From: Haliotispira sp965263485 | GTDB taxonomy: Bacteria > Spirochaetota > Spirochaetia > SP-2023 | Assembly (NCBI GenBank): GCA_965263485.1 | Contig: CBDHHO010000004.1 | Location: forward strand, 186,001-250,000 | Direction: 5' to 3' | DNA length: 64,000 nucleotides | Part shown: piece after piece, positions 62,318 through 64,000 of the stretch | Position numbering within the stretch: the first letter of the stretch is position 1 | How the letters are laid out: each line of letters begins with the position of its first letter | Notes under the pieces: generated by a model | Told to the model about the DNA's origin: nothing | Seen by the model: only the letters and a program-made list of their open reading frames with translations | Database searches by the model: none | Position numbers and translations under genes: made by a program

Positions 62318-63469
62318 TTTATTGATTTACAGCAGCAGCAGCAGCAGATCCGTGACTCTGTGCGCGAAAATATAGCAAAAGTGCTGGAGCATGGAAAGTA
62401 TATTGACGGGCCGGAGGTCGGCCAATTAGAGCGGAAGATGGAGGCTCTGCTGGGCGATCAGGTCCGGGCTGTAGGCTGCGCCAACGGCACCGATGCCATT
62501 CAGGTGGCCTGCATGGCCCTGGGCCTCCGCCCGGGAGCTGAGGTAATTACCCCGGCATTGAGTTTTATGGCCACGGTCGAAGCTCCGGTAATGCTGGGAC
62601 TCAGGCCGGTCTTTGTCGATGTGGAAGAAGCCACGGGCAACCTCGACCCCGCGGGTCTGGAAGCCGCTATCACGGATAAGACCCGCTTGATTTTGCCGGT
62701 CAGTCTCTACGGTCAGTGTGCCAACTACACCGAAATCAACCGCATCGCGGCCCGGCACGGCATTCCCGTGCTCGAAGACGGGGCCGAGAGCTTCGGGGCC
62801 CGGCACTGTGGCCTGGCTTCGGGCAGCCTCTGCGATCTGGGCATCACCAGCTTTTTCCCGGGCAAGCCACTGGGTTGCTATGGCGACGGGGGGATGGTCT
62901 TTGTGCGCAAGTCGCCCCTCAGCGGTAATCATAATGCAGGGGAGCTGGCGGCCCGGCTCCGGCGCATCTGTCACCACGGGCAGGACGGTCGCTACTGCCA
63001 CACCTCAATCGGCGTCAACAGCCGCCTGGACACTTTGCAGGCCGCGATACTGCTGGCCAAGCTGCCTCTGCTGCTCGGTGAGCAGCGCAGAAAACAGGAG
63101 ATCGCCCGGCGCTACGGTGAAGCATTGCGCAGCAGATTCGGTCTGCTTGAAGTACCGCGGCCGGCCCATGAATCGGCCCATGAATCGGCCCATGAATCGG
63201 CCCATGAATCAGCTCATGGCTACTTTCCGATTCTGGCACAAGGGAGCGCGCAGCGCGAACTGCTGCTTGAGAATCTCCGGAAGGAGCAGATCCCCTGTGG
63301 TCTGCATTTTCCCTGTCTGCATACCCAGGCTGCAGTCGCACACCTAGGCTATCGCGAGGGAGACTTTCCTGTGGCCGAGCGCATCGCCCGCAGCGTCATC
63401 ACGATTCCAATGCATGCCTATTTGACGGATGCCGAAGTCGAGCAGGTGATTGACTGCGTGCTGGGTTGA
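62312..63469 (+). CDS. DegT/DnrJ/EryC1-type sugar aminotransferase
   Basis: 385 residues. FIDLQQQQQQIRDSV start, GTDAIQVACMALGLRPGAEVITPALSFMATVEA, LEDGAESFGARHCGLASGS, and the PLP Lys185 in FFPGKPLGCYGDGG. It makes a UDP-amino-keto sugar of the WbpE/PglE kind. A 12-bp repeat at 63163-63210 encodes A-H-E-S four times, in a surface region not usual for the family. (CAG)6 encodes the six Gln. The 5' end overlaps the divergent glycosyltransferase. Confidence 0.9.
   Translation: MQFIDLQQQQQQIRDSVRENIAKVLEHGKYIDGPEVGQLERKMEALLGDQVRAVGCANGTDAIQVACMALGLRPGAEVITPALSFMATVEAPVMLGLRPVFVDVEEATGNLDPAGLEAAITDKTRLILPVSLYGQCANYTEINRIAARHGIPVLEDGAESFGARHCGLASGSLCDLGITSFFPGKPLGCYGDGGMVFVRKSPLSGNHNAGELAARLRRICHHGQDGRYCHTSIGVNSRLDTLQAAILLAKLPLLLGEQRRKQEIARRYGEALRSRFGLLEVPRPAHESAHESAHESAHESAHGYFPILAQGSAQRELLLENLRKEQIPCGLHFPCLHTQAAVAHLGYREGDFPVAERIARSVITIPMHAYLTDAEVEQVIDCVLG
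63163..63210 (+). repeat. 12-bp tandem repeat in the aminotransferase gene
   Basis: Four copies of GGCCCATGAATC, with a partial fifth, encode repeated A-H-E-S. The unit keeps the frame, so copy number can vary without loss of the enzyme. Confidence 0.9.
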
Positions 63470-63495
63470 CATGGGAGCGGCTGTCCGTTCCCCTT

Positions 63496-63514
63496 AAAAA
63501 AAACCCGTTGCGGG
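63496..63514 (-). terminator. Weak terminator for the tRNA unit
   Basis: On the minus strand CCCG-CAA-CGGG is followed by eight T. The stem is only four pairs but GC-rich. It would end the transcript of the tRNA genes at 63754-63926. Confidence 0.4.
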
Positions 63515-63604
63515 GGTGCGGAGGGTAGAACGGCTCGATTCGATGAGGGAAGTCCAATGAACGGACACCTCGCCTCAGCTGTCGGCAGCCCTGGCGCAAA
63601 ATCA

Positions 63605-63623
63605 GGATTTTTAGAAGGGCCCC
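63605..63623. repeat. Solitary MITE end
   Basis: GGATTTTTAGAAGGGCCCC, a diverged right end. No opposite end nearby. Confidence 0.5.
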
Positions 63624-63753
63624 ACAGTCTGACCGAAGCCCAAAGCTTTGTTATTCGGAGGGGATTTATTGATGTCGGTAATCGGGACCGTCATCTGTGG
63701 ATAATATCGGAGCGTAAAACAGGATTCGGGCTCCCTGAAAGACATCTCCAAGA

Positions 63754-63825
63754 CATCTCCAGGGGGAATTGAACCCCCGTTGCCAGAATGAAAATCTGGA
63801 GTCCTAACCACTAGACGATGGAGAC
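63754..63825 (-). tRNA. tRNA-Glu (anticodon UUC)
   Basis: Acceptor GTCTCCA pairs with TGGAGAT (one G-U). The anticodon stem CCAGA/TCTGG holds TTTTCAT, anticodon TTC; the T-arm is GGGGG-TTCAATT-CCCCC. The last 11 bases, TGGAGATGTCT, are duplicated immediately downstream. CCA is not encoded. Confidence 0.9.
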
Positions 63826-63853
63826 AAATTGCACAACCGTTGTCATAAATAGC

Positions 63854-63926
63854 TGAGCCGGACAGGATTCGAACCTGTGACCCACGCATTAAAAGTGCGT
63901 TGCTCTACCAGCTGAGCTACCGGCCC
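63854..63926 (-). tRNA. tRNA-Lys (anticodon UUU)
   Basis: Acceptor GGGCCGG pairs with CCGGCTC. The anticodon stem ACGCA/TGCGT holds CTTTTAA, anticodon TTT, with T-loop TTCGAAT. 73 nt. It precedes tRNA-Glu by 28 bp on the same transcript. Confidence 0.93.
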
Positions 63927-63944
63927 TTTCCAAACGGTAGCGGT

Positions 63945-63974
63945 ACTATAGCGAAAGGTCCCCAAAATCGTCAA
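63945..63974 (-). promoter_or_regulatory. Promoter of the tRNA-Lys/tRNA-Glu unit
   Basis: On the minus strand TTGACG (63974-63969), 18 bp, then TATAGT (63950-63945). It lies about 19 bp before the tRNA-Lys 5' end, a good distance for a stable-RNA promoter. Confidence 0.7.
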
Positions 63975-64000
63975 GAGAGCCCCGTATAGATAGGCTCGCT

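Larger units (their letters stand above)
63470..63753. other. Spacer between aminotransferase and tRNA-Glu
   Basis: 284 bp. It contains a possible leftward terminator at 63496-63514 and a solitary MITE end at 63605-63623 (GGATTTTTAGAAGGGCCCC). No gene is convincing. Confidence 0.55.

Overview
The window looks like a chromosome segment of a free-living or gut-associated spirochaete, an outer-membrane-bearing bacterium. The strongest evidence is the right-centre block, which reads leftward as fliL-fliM-fliY(fliN)-fliO-fliP-fliQ-fliR-flhB-flhA. This is the order of the spirochaete motility operon. An RNase Y gene and several lipoprotein signal peptides agree with it. The exact lineage cannot be named from the sequence alone. 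The left ~17 kb is visibly more AT-rich than the rest.

Layout. (1) 1-19.2 kb, all on the minus strand, is a carbohydrate island. It holds a GH127 beta-L-arabinofuranosidase (cut by the window edge), a sugar ABC importer, a sulfatase, a TRAP importer, two aldo/keto reductases, a short-chain dehydrogenase, a xylose-type ABC importer (xylF, xylG, xylH), KDG kinase and KDPG aldolase. Together they suggest uptake and oxidation or reduction of sugars and sugar acids, ending in the KDG to KDPG to pyruvate + glyceraldehyde-3-phosphate route. xylG is split by a 1,251-bp IS5-type insertion sequence flanked by a 4-bp target duplication. Removing the element restores a 507-codon frame exactly. (2) 19.6-22.5 kb holds a copper module, csoR-copA, with a copZ-like domain fused in frame to the end of CopA behind its own strong ribosome-binding site. 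(3) 22.5-39.1 kb is mixed chromosome: a membrane protein of unknown function, an EEP-family hydrolase, dprA, a BASS-like transporter, a PHP hydrolase, cystathionine gamma-synthase, a HEAT-repeat protein, a TetR regulator, rny, a lipoprotein plus partner, and purE. (4) 39.9-44.1 kb is a TonB system, exbB-exbD-tonB-receptor plus a small unknown gene. (5) 44.3-56.1 kb is valS, then the flagellar export and switch genes on the opposite strand. (6) 56.9-58.5 kb is a surface-lipoprotein locus with a heptanucleotide repeat in its 5' end, plus a small phage-like gene. (7) 58.5-64 kb has tRNA-Leu, argJ, two glycosyltransferases, a DegT-type aminotransferase, tRNA-Glu and tRNA-Lys.

Two genome-wide themes stand out. 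First, almost every intergenic space carries a short mobile repeat (about 200-255 bp when complete). Its ends, GGGGACCTCTAAAAAT and variants, match the terminal inverted repeats of the IS in xylG, and several copies have TNNA 4-bp target duplications. This is a MITE family probably mobilised by that transposase. Second, there are contingency-type repeats at cell-surface genes. The lipoprotein has six CGCTCAT units that put its start codon out of frame in this assembly (OFF), and the TonB-dependent receptor carries an in-frame run of nine G. The surface of this organism may therefore be phase variable.
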